The notes under the pieces: model-generated
The model's database searches: none
Seen by the model: only the letters and a program-made list of their open reading frames with translations
What the model was told of the DNA's origin: nothing
Origin: Chlorops oryzae
Taxonomy: Eukaryota; Arthropoda; Insecta; Diptera; Chloropidae
Length of the DNA: 64,000 bases
NCBI GenBank assembly: GCA_020466095.1
Contig: CM035806.1
Location: forward strand, 62,234,059-62,298,058
Reading direction: 5' to 3'
Shown here: positions 11,172 through 21,850 of the stretch, one piece after another
Layout: the number at the start of each line of letters is the position of its first letter
How positions within the stretch are numbered: the first letter of the stretch is position 1
Position numbers and translations under genes: made by a program

Positions 11172-11520
11172 CAGTAGAATCTGGATATAGTGAATTAATT
11201 TTTGTAAGTCCCGTTCATTGTATCCAGATTGTTCGTACCATCGAGATTGAATGTTTTGTTCATTATTTAAAAGCCCGTAGAGAGAATTTTGGGGCCCGGG
11301 AAATTTTTTTTTCGGGGGCCCCCTCACAAAAATGTGCGACCAAATAAAAAAGTTCCATGCCAATTGTGGGGCCCTTCAGAAAGTTCGGGCCGAGAGGAAA
11401 TCCCTCTTTCCCACCATCCTCTCTTAAGGCCTGATTATTTAGAAAAGTCCCTGTAAGAAAAGCGTTCACTATTTCCAGCTGTTCATTATTTCAGGGATTC
11501 GTTATATACAGATTCTACTG
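11172..11520. mobile_element. pogo-like MITE, TA target site
   Basis: CAGTAGAATCTG at the left mirrors CAGATTCTACTG at the right, and TA flanks both (11170-11171 and 11521-11522). CAGTAGAA-type ends with TA are characteristic of the pogo/Tigger group. The 349-bp interior is non-coding and includes a GC-rich patch that may be a further fragment. Confidence 0.75.
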
Positions 11521-11806
11521 TATATGCAAAAGAAAGACACACTTATTGCATTTTTAAGCAACAATTTTGCTTCTCCTTCCTAAGCATACCATCAGATGAT
11601 ATATTTGTGTGTGTGACAGCCGAGCATGTCATATATTTTGAGTGTTGCCCGTTTTTCAAGTAAATTCGATTAATTTCTGTGGAAACTTCGATTCTACCGA
11701 ATTTAGGTCCTTTTATGTTCGATATAAAAAAAAATCGTAATTTAAGGGCAGAAGATCGATTTTATTCGATTTTCGAATATTCGCAAATCGAATTTACCCA
11801 TCCCTA

Positions 11807-12541
11807 TTCTATATTATTGAGTTTCATTTATTTACTCCAGAAAAAGTGAAAATTTTAAATTCTGGTAAGTATTCGAAAAGAAAACTGAAAATAAAAATTC
11901 GATTTTTAAATGTGCCGCGAAAACAACTTCTTGATAGGCATGACGTCACATGTGCCTAAACAAATCAATGGCAATAAGAAATAACTGCTTAAGTCTTAAT
12001 TTGGTGTTTAAAGAAAAAGGCTTAAATAAACTCAATTCGTATGCTTTCCTATGGCAAATGGTATCTCATTTTTTGAATCAAATTGTTGCTAATAACAGTA
12101 GAGAGTAGAGATTTTACTGACATTTATTTATTGATCAATGGTTTCAATAAATCATTTTTAGCTTAAGTCGACTTAAGCAGTTATTCTGTATTGCCACAGA
12201 AATACTCAAGCCCATATAGTACTATATGATCAAGTCGATGACTGCGTGCAAAAACATATGTTTTATAACCCAGAAAACATAAATTAAAGGTTTGAGAATT
12301 TTTTTCCTAAAAGTAAATTTCGAATACGATTCTTGAATAATTTTTAAATCGAAAATTAATGATAGACCTAAATGCTATCTTTCTCGAATCAATCTCAAAT
12401 CGATATTAAATGTAACTTAAGAAAATATTTGATATGAAACTATTCTCAAATCATTCTCGAACCTCAATGTTTTCTGGGTTAATGTTGAAGTGTCAAAAAA
12501 GTATTCGCGCGCAATTGAAACAAACTTGAATCAATAAAAAA
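11807..12541. other. Spacer, nothing recognised
   Basis: It begins with the TTCTATAT target duplication. The rest is AT-rich with no gene or repeat boundary that I can support. Confidence 0.4.
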
Positions 12542-12721
12542 GAAATTGCGAGCCGCAATAAATTGTGTGCAGTACCGGAGTGCACAATTTCTTTCATAAA
12601 AACTCCAGACAAATTTTTTGTACGTAGTCCAAGAAAAGTCGAAACACGGAAAAAGTGGTTGGAACTTGCTGAAAATAAACAGCTGGTAACAAAGCTGCAG
12701 TTGGCAATATTCTTACACATG
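12542..12721 (+). pseudogene. Orphan THAP zinc-finger exon (P-element-like)
   Basis: The frame reads CAVPEC, then KTPDKFFVRSP, then RKKWLELAENKQL. This is the C2CH THAP DNA-binding domain: a CxxxC pair near the start, a Pro and Phe in the middle, and a basic RKKW helix. Expected last residues such as the AVPTIF box are absent, and the frame ends at TGA 12719-12721. No ATG lies in phase upstream before a stop. THAP domains occur in P-element transposases and in host proteins; with no neighbours to match, a P-like relic is the simplest reading. Confidence 0.6.
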
Positions 12722-13360
12722 TGACGTCATTTTAAGTTCAGCCAATCAAAAACGTTTCAGATAAAGCATAAAAGTTTGAACAAAATTGTTTCTTTATCTT
12801 CGATTTTTAGCTAAATAAATTGAAATTTTTATTGTCTGAAAAATGAATTCCATTAAGAAAATTACATTTTATACGTAATTTTTTTTTATATAGTCAAGTA
12901 CGCTATTGGATAAAAATAACATATTTTGCTGTAAAATATAATAGTGGTGTTCATGTAACAGCGCAAAGCATGCAAAACTGACAGTTGAATACTTTTATCT
13001 CACATATTGCATGAGCACACCTCATAAGCAGCTTGCGTGCAAAGTTGTAAACAACATATTATATAATCATTACTGAAATTTGAGGAAAATCAAAACAAAT
13101 TCCGAAATTGAGCAAGAAAAGAAAATTTTTAAATAAATATTCAATTTAATATCTTTAAAAAACCTCAAAACAACGAGTCAACGAGTTTATGCGCTTTATT
13201 CGCTCGCTTTGCGCTATCTAATCGTAGTGCAGAACGCGTAAAATTATTTTCATACAAAATTTGACAGTTGGTTTATGAGGGTCCAAATTATGAGGTTTGC
13301 GCTATTACATGAATACCACTAATGAGTTCTTATAAAAACCTTTGATTAACACTTATATAT
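12722..13360. other. Spacer, nothing recognised
   Basis: AT-rich sequence without convincing coding potential. The tract near 12940-13320 has CATGTAACAGCGC at one side and GCGCTATTACATG at the other, a probable inverted terminal pair of a small MITE about 370 bases long. Confidence 0.45.
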
Positions 13361-13627
13361 ATCTGATGCTCGATATATATCGATTTTTTAAAAACATTCG
13401 ATTATTATGTTTGATACATCGATAATAACCGATGCATCGCATCTCCCGATGTAACGAAAAAATATCGATGTATTTCTTACAAAACATCGAAACTCGACTT
13501 AATTTCAACATCAACAGGACACAGATTAACAACGGTTTTTTTATTTTTGGAAGTTTGTTCTTCGGTAAGTTTTATGTCTACAACATTAAATGCAAGAACG
13601 TATAGTTTGTTGTGTTCAGGATTTATT

Positions 13628-14341
13628 ATGGCGCCTTATAAAAATGTGTTGCGTGGGAGTACTACGACAAAATTGACGAAAACTGTGCAAGTGCAAGCTC
13701 TGCCATAAAACTCTCAAAACCGCAGGAAACACCACAAATTCGATGGGACATATTAAAAACGTTCACAATTCAGCATATTTGGTTATTTTTCCAAACAAGT
13801 CACCTATTCAGAATATTTAAAACATTAAACACTCAAAGCAAAATACATTCCCGAAGGAAGTGCAATCTTTGGAGCACCCCGAAACAATTTGCATGCCATC
13901 AACCTCAAATGCAAATAAAGATATGGAAACGGATTATCTCACTGGTATTGATTCAAACGTTGAAAATAATTCTGAGCTGTCAGTAAAGCAAAAAAAATCA
14001 ATACAAAGCGTGTTCAGAGACATCGAATCGTATTCTTCTATTGGCGCCAAAACAAAAAAATTTAATAACGCACTACTATTCATGATACCAACCTTTTTCA
14101 ATAGTTGAAAATGAAGGTTTTATCTTTTAAAAGTCTTATCACCTCGTATACAATTCCTAGCAGAGCTACTGTGACGCGGTGGCTCGATGATAAATACGAA
14201 GTTTTATCAAGAATTTTGAAAAAAGAAGTTTCTACTGTAAGCAGCCTCACCTTAACTACCGACATCTGGTCAGATTTACAGATGAGAAGGTTTTTGGGCG
14301 TCACAGCGCATTATGGTGCTGGAACGGAATATCGCTCTGAT
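13628..14341 (+). pseudogene. BED-hAT transposase, N-terminal part
   Basis: Starts MAPYKNVLRG. After a shift it encodes a BED finger (CKCKLCHKTLKTAGNTTN with HIKNVH). A spacer frame (13860-14108) and a catalytic-domain start (14105-14341) follow, with ATVTRWLDDKYEV and LTLTTDIWSDLQ, where the Asp of TTDIWSD is the first DDE residue of hAT. The gene is cut at 14341 by a hAT MITE whose 8-bp duplication GCTCTGAT lies within the coding sequence. At least two frameshifts are present. Confidence 0.78.
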
Positions 14342-15903
14342 TAGTGATGGGCAAATCCGAAACCAGTATCGATACTTGGGTATCGCGATACTCAAGTCCA
14401 ATCAGTATCGATACAACGATACTATCGCGGCTTAAGGAATCGATACCAAGATATAGTATCGTATAAAACGATACCCATTTTTATATCCGCTCCCTTGTGT
14501 AAATAAGTGATTTGAAGCGCAATAATAGGCTGAAATCTTCCTTACCCGCATTATCATTACGATGATCGTAATGAGGCCATTTACACGTTAAGACATTTCC
14601 CTTTTTGTAGGCTAGGGAGGCACGGAGATGTGGTATGGTAGCGATTTTCTCTCTTCCCCCTGCCTCTCTTGCATTCCAAAATTTGTTTCATTATCGAAAT
14701 GTCTTAACGTGTAAATAGGGTAAATACGATCTCTAAAGATATTATAAAATATGAAATACTTAAAATATATGTTCAGGGTATATATTTGAAATGTATGTAT
14801 TATATATGCAAATTATGTACAGTATTTTGAGCAGTTTTAATGAAAGTCCAAAAAAAAAAGCAAATTAGCATATTAAACCTTAAATTAGCATGAACTGTGA
14901 ATTGGCCTATTATTAGGAAAACCAATATTGTTGGTTCAGAGCAGCAAGGAAAATTTTTCTTTTGAAATGCTCTGGCGAAAGTCAATTCCCGCACTCATCC
15001 ATTATTAAAGCCGCCATTGAAAAAAGTCTTTCGCAAGGAACAGATGTTCTAACTAGTGATGTAACGAATATTCGCATTCGCATTCGCGAATATTCGCATG
15101 TTTTTTCACATTCGCATTCGCATTCGCAAAATGTTGCGAATATTTTGCGAATATATAATTAGCAGAAAAATGAGCAAAAATGTAAACTTCAATCGATTTT
15201 TTAAATTTAAATTTAAAAGCCAATATTTTAGCATTTAAAGAATTTTTTATGTGCTACCGTTACACAGATATTGCACTTAAAAAAACCATTTTAGTATGAA
15301 ACGTATATAAGAAAGTCCATGTTGTCAAATTCTTCCCTGAATTAAACGCATTTGGAATGCCTTTAAGTTCCTTCACATAAATTTTCATACAAGAACGACC
15401 GTCTGAGGGCTACTAAACGAAAAACGACAATAACATTGCGTATTGCGCAGGGGCGTTATGCTTGCACGAAATCGTCGGATTAGTTTTGTTGTTGTCATGT
15501 GACTGTTTTTTTTTTAACACTTTGAAATTTAACATCGAAATGTGTAATTTCTTTTACTTATGAAAGAATTATTTTTTTCCAAAGTTGGTGTGCTATATAA
15601 ATAAATGAATTGATTTGGTGATGTGTGCCAAATTTGAGATATAGATTCAAAAACTGAATATTCGCATTCGCATTCGCGAATATGAGTAGGCATTCGCATT
15701 CGCATTCGCGAATGCTAAAATTTGACATTCGTTACATCACTAGTTCTAACGAGTTCCCAATTCAGACAGAATACTCTAAATTAAGTCTCCAAGTATCGAT
15801 ACTAGTAAGTATCGCGCTGCGAAAGAATCGATGCCAAATTTCGATAGTATCGCTCCAAAAGTATCGATACCCGATACTATCGTATCGGTATCGCCCATCA
15901 CTA
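14342..15903. mobile_element. hAT MITE, TSD GCTCTGAT, containing another MITE
   Basis: Ends TAGTGATGGGC and GCCCATCACTA are inverted and flanked by GCTCTGAT (14334-14341 and 15904-15911). Subterminal DNA is packed with GTATCGATAC repeats. The interior matches the solitary copy at 55355-56082 in opposite orientation. Without the nested 15054-15742 MITE it is about 865 bases long and has no transposase. Confidence 0.93.
15054..15742. mobile_element. hAT MITE nested in a hAT MITE, TSD GTTCTAAC
   Basis: The ends TAGTGATGTAACGAAT and ATTCGTTACATCACTA are inverted, with GTTCTAAC on both sides (15046-15053 and 15743-15750). Tandem CATTCG and CGAATA hexamers fill both subterminal zones. Non-coding, 689 bases. 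Confidence 0.93.
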
Positions 15904-15950
15904 GCTCTGATACTTTGGGAGTATATCATCTCTACGAAAGGCATACTTCA
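15904..15950 (+). pseudogene. BED-hAT transposase, short middle piece
   Basis: The codons read SDTLGVYHLYERHTS and lie between the TSD of the preceding hAT MITE and the Harbinger insertion. They join in frame to the piece starting at 18684. Confidence 0.7.
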
Positions 15951-16155
15951 GGGGGGTCACTCTGTATCGCGTTTCGTATCGCAAAATTTCCGAATTCGAG
16001 TATTTGGTACTCTGTAATGCGATTTTCGCATTTCAATTTTTCCCCTTTTCGCCCTTTCGCATATTGGGTACTCTGTTATGCGAAAGCGCATGTCAAACTC
16101 ATTCGAAAGTAGCAAATTGAGTTCGACAGCTGCTGACCGTGCGCAAGCGAGAAAT

Positions 16156-17064
16156 ATGTAAGTTGAATTAAAGAACTGACGATTTTGCTATTTTCATTGG
16201 GATAATTTTTGTATAGGGATTCGAAGAAAAATGCGTACACGAAAGCAGCTCAATTTAAAATACTAATTGATTTCATGAAGGAGCATTCCGATTTGGCAAA
16301 AGGCAAGCTGAACACAGCAAATGGGAAGAGTGTAGCTATAAATCTTTGGAAGCGATTAGTGGAAGACCTTAATGCCGCCGGACCGCCTGTCGTGATGTAA
16401 TTGGGTGGAAAAAAGTGTATAATAATTTTAAATTTTTTTTTGATAAATGTACAACTTATAAAAATTCAAGGTGTGGGCAGACTACAAAAACCACCTTAAG
16501 GCGAAAATGAGGAAGAACAAACGGAGCATTGGCGAAACCGGTGGTGGACCATCGCATTATTGCCCTTTAACGCCTATGGAAGAAAGCATTGTGCAGTTAC
16601 TGTCGATGGAGGAAACGGTGCGTGGAGTAAGTGGCACGCAAAACTTCGGAGCGGCTGAGATCTCAAATGTTCTGCAAGATTTGCCTATCGAATTAGTAGA
16701 AGGAAATCGTGAAGCGAATGAAAACGTATCTTCGAGAGATTTTAGCACGCCTCATCGATCACGTTCCGGTCCAACTGTAGGGGGGAGAGATCAATTGCTG
16801 AAAAAGCAAGTTGAAAATCAAATCTTGTATCAGGAAGGATCAATGGCAAAATTGAACGAAATATCTGACACCTTGAAAGATATATCAAAGGTTTTAAAGA
16901 AAACAAAAGACATTGCGGAGAGCAAGCTCAGACTATCGAAAAGAAAATTTGAACATAAGAAAGAAACAGACTTAAAAAAGTTGGAGCTTAAAAAACAGAA
17001 AATTGAGCTGAAACAACAAATACTTATTTTGGAGTCGAAACGAGTAGACGAACAAAAAGACTGA
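16156..17064 (+). CDS. Harbinger Myb/SANT-like DNA-binding protein (one frameshift)
   Basis: This protein is the DNA-binding and nuclear-import partner of the Harbinger nuclease. Exon 1 seems to contribute only AT (16156-16157). The intron 16158-16216 (GTAAGT...TATAG) then supplies G, giving MDSKKNAYTKAAQFKILIDF, so the start codon spans a splice junction. Exon 2 runs to 16414 with a one-base lesion near 16390. Intron 16415-16470 joins WKK to VWADYKNHLKAKMRKNKRSI in exon 3. The SANT-like trihelix is followed by an acidic linker and a long Lys/Glu-rich coiled coil ending at 17064. It faces the nuclease gene tail to tail. Confidence 0.75.
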
Positions 17065-17211
17065 AACTAGTCGATATCCTTTTTTTTTAGGTTAAGACAA
17101 GAATTTTTTTTTTTATATTTACGCAACGAAGTGCCTGAATAATTTTAATTTTTTATAATCCAAAACTATTGTGATTTTTACCAAATCAGAATTAAAATAA
17201 AAACATTAAAA

Positions 17212-18471
17212 TTATATCATAGAATTTTTTATTTCATCCCTCATATTTCTTGCTATATTATTAAAATTACTATCTGAGTCTGAAACAGATGAAGCAGAAG
17301 GAGGATATGAATCACTACTTTCGTCCACTACACTCAATGGTTGCTCAACGTTATGCGATATGCATATATTATGAAGAACACAGCAAACGTTCATAATACG
17401 TACAACTTTCTCTGGAGCATAATGCATCTCCCTTGCAGCCAAGAGACATCGAAACCTTGCTTTTAGCACACCAAAGCAACGTTCTATAATTGATCGAGCC
17501 TTAGAATGCCTTTCATTAAAAAGGCATTCCAAGGAATTCTCGGCAACATTCCGGTACGGTGTTAGCAACCACGGCTCCAATGGATACCCAGAATCACCTT
17601 AAATATATCAATCCATTAAAAATTATTTAAAAAATTGTAAACAAAAAAAAATCGAGATTTTACCAAGAATTCGTGTTCCTCTGTCACCACTTTCGAATCG
17701 ACGTTTCAGCTTTTCCCTTTCTGACGACACATTCCACACGTGCGAGTCGTGGCACGCTCCTCCAAAGCGGGCATCAACCGCTCTAATGACCATTTTGTGG
17801 TCACATATCTAAAGAGTGATAGAGGAGATTTAACGGATTGAAGTTTTTAAAATTAAAACAATAACAACTTACCACCATAGCATTCATGCTATGCTTTAAT
17901 TTTCGGTTGAAATATAAGTGCTCGTTGAGAGCTGGCCTTATCATTTGTATGTGAGTGCCATCCACTGCTCCTATTGTTCCTGGAATGCCAAACTTCTGAT
18001 GAAAGACCCTCTTTGCTTCTCTTTCTTCCGCCGCAGTCATTTGGAACACTATGTGGGTTCTACAAAGGATTTTTTCGATAGCACTGCAGACCTCATTGAA
18101 GCGAGCGGACATTGTTTGCTGGGCCATGCCAATATGTCTATCTTGCCCAATTTGGTGCTGGTAGCCACCTTGGCCTAATATTTTGAGCGCCGCCGAAAGT
18201 TTTATAATTTCCGGAATACTCGTGGATCTATGACCAGCCGATATTTCTTGCGCTATTGCGTTCAGCACGTACATGAACGCTGCCTTGTTAAGTCTAAAGT
18301 TCTCAATGAAGCTGCAGTTATAAAATAAATTTAGTTTTTGAATTTAACAAATTCATTTTCATTACCTTTTTCACTGAGGCTCATAGGATCAGCATGGTCA
18401 CGGATGCTTCGTCTCTGTATTCTTTCAGAAACTCCGTCTTCGTCGCCAAACCATTGAGCCACCGAATCCAT
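17212..18471 (-). CDS. HARBI1-like Harbinger nuclease, four exons
   Basis: DDE nuclease that moves the element. Minus-strand exons: 18366-18471 (MDSVAQWFGDEDGVSERI), 17873-18311, 17664-17808 and 17212-17597, with GT-AG introns. Catalytic residues are visible: Asp in TIGAVDGTHIQM, Asp in RFGGACHDSHVW and Glu in SIIERCFGVLKARFR. The N-terminal helical region includes GQGGYQHQIGQDRHIGMAQQ and ends in EEREAKRVFHQKFGIPG. Exons 2-4 join in phase. The exon 1/2 join is off by one base in my reading, a possible single lesion or a different acceptor. Length, about 358 residues, is normal for HARBI1. The element encodes both partners and could be recently active. Confidence 0.85.
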
Positions 18472-18683
18472 TTTAAAATTTGCGATTATTTTTGTTTACT
18501 TCCAAGAGCGCCTTTGTGTCACAGCTGTAATTTTTTTGACATTTCAAAACAAGTGTTGCTTCTTTTCATGAAATTTTGCGAAAGCAAATGCGAAAGCGCA
18601 ACCGAGTACCGATTTCTCTCCGAATCGCATTTGACTTTCGAATCGCATTGCTTTTCGAAACGCGATACAGAGTGACCCCCCAG

Positions 18684-19021
18684 AATATATAGCTGAAATC
18701 CTCTCAAAAATATGTAATGAATGGGGTTTTTCTAATGAAGTAGTTACTGCAGTAGTAACAGATAATGCTGCAAACATGGTAAAAGCCGTAGAGATAGCTT
18801 TTGGAAGGAAAAGACATATCCTATGTTTTGCACACACACTTAATTTGGTTGCTCAAAGTGTTTTGCAAATCCCAGAATTACAAATACTTTTACTGAAAAT
18901 TAAAATATTGTTACATTTTTTAAGCAAAGCTGCGTTGCATCTGATGAGTTGCGGAAATCAGCAAAAATAGATGTAAAACTTGTACAGGATGTTCCTACCC
19001 GCTGGAATAGTACTTACTATA
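18684..19021 (+). pseudogene. BED-hAT transposase, central part
   Basis: Reads YIAEILSKICNEWGFSNEVV, then TAVVTDNAANMVKAVE (second catalytic Asp, TDNAANM), then HILCFAHTLNLVAQSVL, the conserved hAT CxxHxLNL motif. After a one-base shift near 18945 it continues VKLVQDVPTRWNSTYY, where TRWNSTY is another hAT hallmark. It is cut at 19021 by the next insertion. Confidence 0.8.
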
Positions 19022-20304
19022 TCGTCGCCCGGAGATTCATGTGCTCTATACGCCATTTTAACGAATTTGAGTTAAGGATGCCATCCCCCATTTTCAATGC
19101 CAAATTTTTTGAATCCGGAATCCACTTTTGGCTATATCTTCTAGTTACTGAGATAACTCATCTCCATTTTGCTCTATATTCCTTGAAACACAATATTTTT
19201 GTGATCTTTTGCCCTATACGCCATTCAAATCGAAGTTTTTCAAGATATTTTGATGAAATTTGATATTTGAACATGTTTAAAGGCAAGTAATATGATTTCC
19301 AAAAATTGTAAAAGTGGGCGTGGCAGAAGGGAATTTTTTTTTAATTGTCCCCTACACCCGAAATTCAAATGGGACTTGAAAGAAATTTGGCTCTTATGCT
19401 TCCTTTGTCCCCATAAAAATCTTTCCAAAAAAATTTCCTTGATCAGTCCATTATTAAGGGTACCTCCAGTACCAGGGTCTGTCACAAAAATCCCAAAACT
19501 GCCTTAAAGTCTGACTTTTTTGAAAAATTTCAATGAGAATTTGAGAGTACCTATATTTAAACCTCTGATTAGAATTTAAAAAAAAATTGTAAAACTGGGC
19601 GTGGCAAAGGGACGGTTTTTATAAAGAAATTTAACAAAAGTCGGTATATGGGGCCCCTTTTGGCCTTAAACACCTCTTGATATTAAAAATTATTTGAGCA
19701 TGTGTCTGTGTCGGGTATTTTATTGTCAGGCTTGCCTGACTATAACACCCTTACTTGTTTTTGAATTATAATTGGACGCTTAAATATACGCTCAAATTCT
19801 AAGTTTCATTAAAATATTTCGAAACAGTCCGAATCTGGGACAGTTTTGGGATTTTTGTGTTAGACCCTAGTACTGGGTACCCTTACTAATGGACCGATCA
19901 AGCAAATTTTTGGGGAGGATATTTGTGGCTACAAAGAAGGCATAAGTGCTAACTTGCGTTCAAGTCCCATTTCAATTTCGGGCGAAGGAGACAATTTTCG
20001 AAAAACTCCCTTGTGCCACGCCCACTTTTCCAATTTTTTAAAATCATATTAATTGCCTTTAAGCATGTTCAAATACCAAATTTCATCAAAATACCTTGAA
20101 AAACTTCGATTTTAGAGCAGTTTTTGTGATTATCGTAACGGACCCTAGTAGTGGATGTACCCCTTAAAATGGTCCGATCGGGTCCATACTCGAACTTGTT
20201 CTTACTCATGTCCCCGTGAGCTCGTATACCAAATTTTGTCAACCGATTTTGAAAGAAAATATTTATATTGAAAATTTTTTTTTTATGTCACTTTGCTCTA
20301 TGTA

Positions 20305-21588
20305 TTAGGTGTAGTAAAAAGAAATCCATTATTTTTTGCATTAAATTGAGGGCTTTATTTAAGATAGTTAGAATGACCCGATTTAGGTCAAATATACGCC
20401 GTTTTGTTCGATAACTTGTTGCCATTTTAAAGGCAATTTCATTATGCCTCTCTCATAGAAGCCCTCGTTCCTATTAGCAAAAAATTGAGACAGTCGAATT
20501 TCAGAAGCCTCTCTTGAAGCGAATGTTTCACCAGCAAAATTGTTCGCCATGGACAGGAACAGATGGTAATCACTTGGTGCCAGGTCCGGACTATAAGGTG
20601 GATGCAGAAGAACCTCCCAACCAAACTCCCGGAGCTTCTGGCGAGTCACTATCGATGTGTGTGGCCTGGCGTTGTCCTGATGGAACACAATTCCTCTCCT
20701 ATTGGCCAAAGCTGGCCGCTTATGGGCGATTGCTTCCTTCAGACGGTCCAATTGTTGACAGTAGAGTTCCGAGTTAAGAGTTTTGCCGTATGGGAGCAGC
20801 TCATAGTAGATAATTCCCTGCCAATCCCACCAAACACTCAGCAAAACCTTCCTGGCGGTCAATCCTGGCTTGGCGACCGTTTCCGCCGGTTCACCGTGTT
20901 TCGACCACGACCGTTTTCGCTTGACGTTATCGTAAGTGACCCAATTTTCATCACCAGTCACCAACCGCTTCAGAAATGGGTCGATTTTGTTGCGGTTCAG
21001 CAGCGATTCGCAGATGGAAATTCGGTCTATGAGGTTTTTTTGCGTTAACTCGTGTGGCACCCATACATCGAGCTTCTTTGTGTATCCAGCTTTATTCAAA
21101 TGGTTCCAAACGGTTTTTTGTGCAATCTTTAGCTCTTTTGCAATCGAAACAGTGCTAACATGACGGTCGGACTCGATAATTTCCATGATTTTATCGACAT
21201 TTTCGACAATTGGCCTTCCAGTGCGTGGTGCATCCTTGACATCGAAGTTACCGGAACGGAATCGACGAAACCAAAATTGCGCATGATTGGCTGTTACAGT
21301 ATCAGGTCCATAAACGCTATTCACATTTTCAGCCGCCTGGCTTGCGTTTTCTCCCTTATCGAAGAAAAACTGTAAAATGTAGCGAATTTTCTCTTTGCTG
21401 ATGTCCATCTTTGACAAGCTCTCAAACAAAACTGAATCATCAATCAAAAAAGTGTCAAAAAGCTTTTTTGTAGGAACTGTCATCTTTCTAATGCCCCTAG
21501 CGAACACGATCGGACTTATACAACGCGAGATGCAGATAAATAACGCCATCTATTGGAAAAATAATGGATTTCTTTTTACTACACCTAA
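20305..21588 (-). mobile_element. Mariner element, apparently complete
   Basis: Terminal inverted repeats TTAGGTGTAGTAAAAAGAAA and their complement at 21588 are near-perfect over about 30 bases and flanked by TA (20303-20304 and 21589-21590). The 1,284-bp length is that of a full mariner. It contains one uninterrupted transposase gene. Confidence 0.95.
20383..21483 (-). CDS. Mariner transposase (DD34D), intact
   Basis: Cuts and pastes the element at TA sites. The chosen start (21483) gives 366 residues (MTVPTKKLFDTFLID); an internal Met at 21408 would give 341, close to the usual 345. Order: two N-terminal HTHs (FFFDKGENASQAAENVNSVY, RTGRP linker, STVSIAKELKI), WVPHELTQKN, the first Asp in VTGDENWVTYD, the second in FHQDNARPHTS and the third in YSPDLAPSDYHLF with 34 residues between the last two. 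The C-terminus KWQQVIEQNGVYLT is canonical. HELTQKN plus this tail suggest the cecropia/mellifera side of the family. There is no stop or frameshift, unlike almost everything around it. Confidence 0.93.
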   Translation of the reverse strand: MTVPTKKLFDTFLIDDSVLFESLSKMDISKEKIRYILQFFFDKGENASQAAENVNSVYGPDTVTANHAQFWFRRFRSGNFDVKDAPRTGRPIVENVDKIMEIIESDRHVSTVSIAKELKIAQKTVWNHLNKAGYTKKLDVWVPHELTQKNLIDRISICESLLNRNKIDPFLKRLVTGDENWVTYDNVKRKRSWSKHGEPAETVAKPGLTARKVLLSVWWDWQGIIYYELLPYGKTLNSELYCQQLDRLKEAIAHKRPALANRRGIVFHQDNARPHTSIVTRQKLREFGWEVLLHPPYSPDLAPSDYHLFLSMANNFAGETFASREASEIRLSQFFANRNEGFYERGIMKLPLKWQQVIEQNGVYLT

Positions 21589-21850
21589 TATTACATTTTC
21601 ACCGAAATATGTTTGAAATGGCGTATAGAGCAAAGTGGATTTTTTTTTAAAGCCATAAAATACCCTTTTATGCGTTACATCAAGGATTCGAAAATATACT
21701 CTTCGAATAACTATTCTCGCACAAATTAATAGTGAAACACACAAAAAACCTTATCGTACAGTTCTTGAAAAAAAATAGTTTCAAACTTCAACTTCGATTT
21801 AAGCGAAATGTGTTTTTTGCACGTAGAGCACATGAATCCCCGGGCGACGA

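Larger units (their letters stand above)
6710..11806. mobile_element. hAT-superfamily element, TSD TTCTATAT, with nested insertions
   Basis: The left terminus TAGGGATGGGTA and right terminus TACCCATCCCTA are inverted. They are bracketed by the same 8-bp duplication TTCTATAT (6702-6709 and 11807-11814). An 8-bp TSD with TAGNGATG-like ends is diagnostic of hAT. Both subterminal regions are rich in TTCGAAT and ATTCGA motifs. After removing the nested Tc3-like element, the CTCACGCGACA element and the pogo-like MITE, about 1.5 kb of non-coding hAT sequence remains, so it is non-autonomous. Confidence 0.88.
15952..18680. mobile_element. Near-complete two-gene PIF/Harbinger transposon
   Basis: The termini GGGGGTCACTCTGTATCGCG and its inverse CGCGATACAGAGTGACCCCC are flanked by a 3-bp duplication CAG (15949-15951 and 18681-18683). 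CWG is a known alternative to TWA for some Harbingers. The two convergent genes expected of the superfamily are both present: a Myb/SANT-like protein on the plus strand and a four-exon HARBI1-type nuclease on the minus strand. Subterminal repeats such as GGTACTCTGT and ATGCGAAAGCGCAT occur inside both ends. Total length 2,729 bp. Confidence 0.92.
19022..21850. mobile_element. Unclassified TIR element hosting a mariner
   Basis: The left end CGTCGCCCGGAGATTCATGT is mirrored at the right (ACATGAATCCCCGGGCGACG) and splits the BED-hAT gene between its TRWNSTYY and MIERF codons. The flanks are compatible with a TA duplication or an ATAT duplication, because the target itself is ACTATATG. Removing the mariner leaves about 1.5 kb of non-coding DNA. 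Repeated motifs include GGGCGTGGC, CTATACGCCATT and variants of ACCAAATTTCATCAAAAT in both orientations. No transposase; superfamily not assigned. Confidence 0.7.

Noticed and set aside
20514..21616. Plus-strand ORFs over the mariner
   Set aside because: Antisense of a fully conserved transposase.
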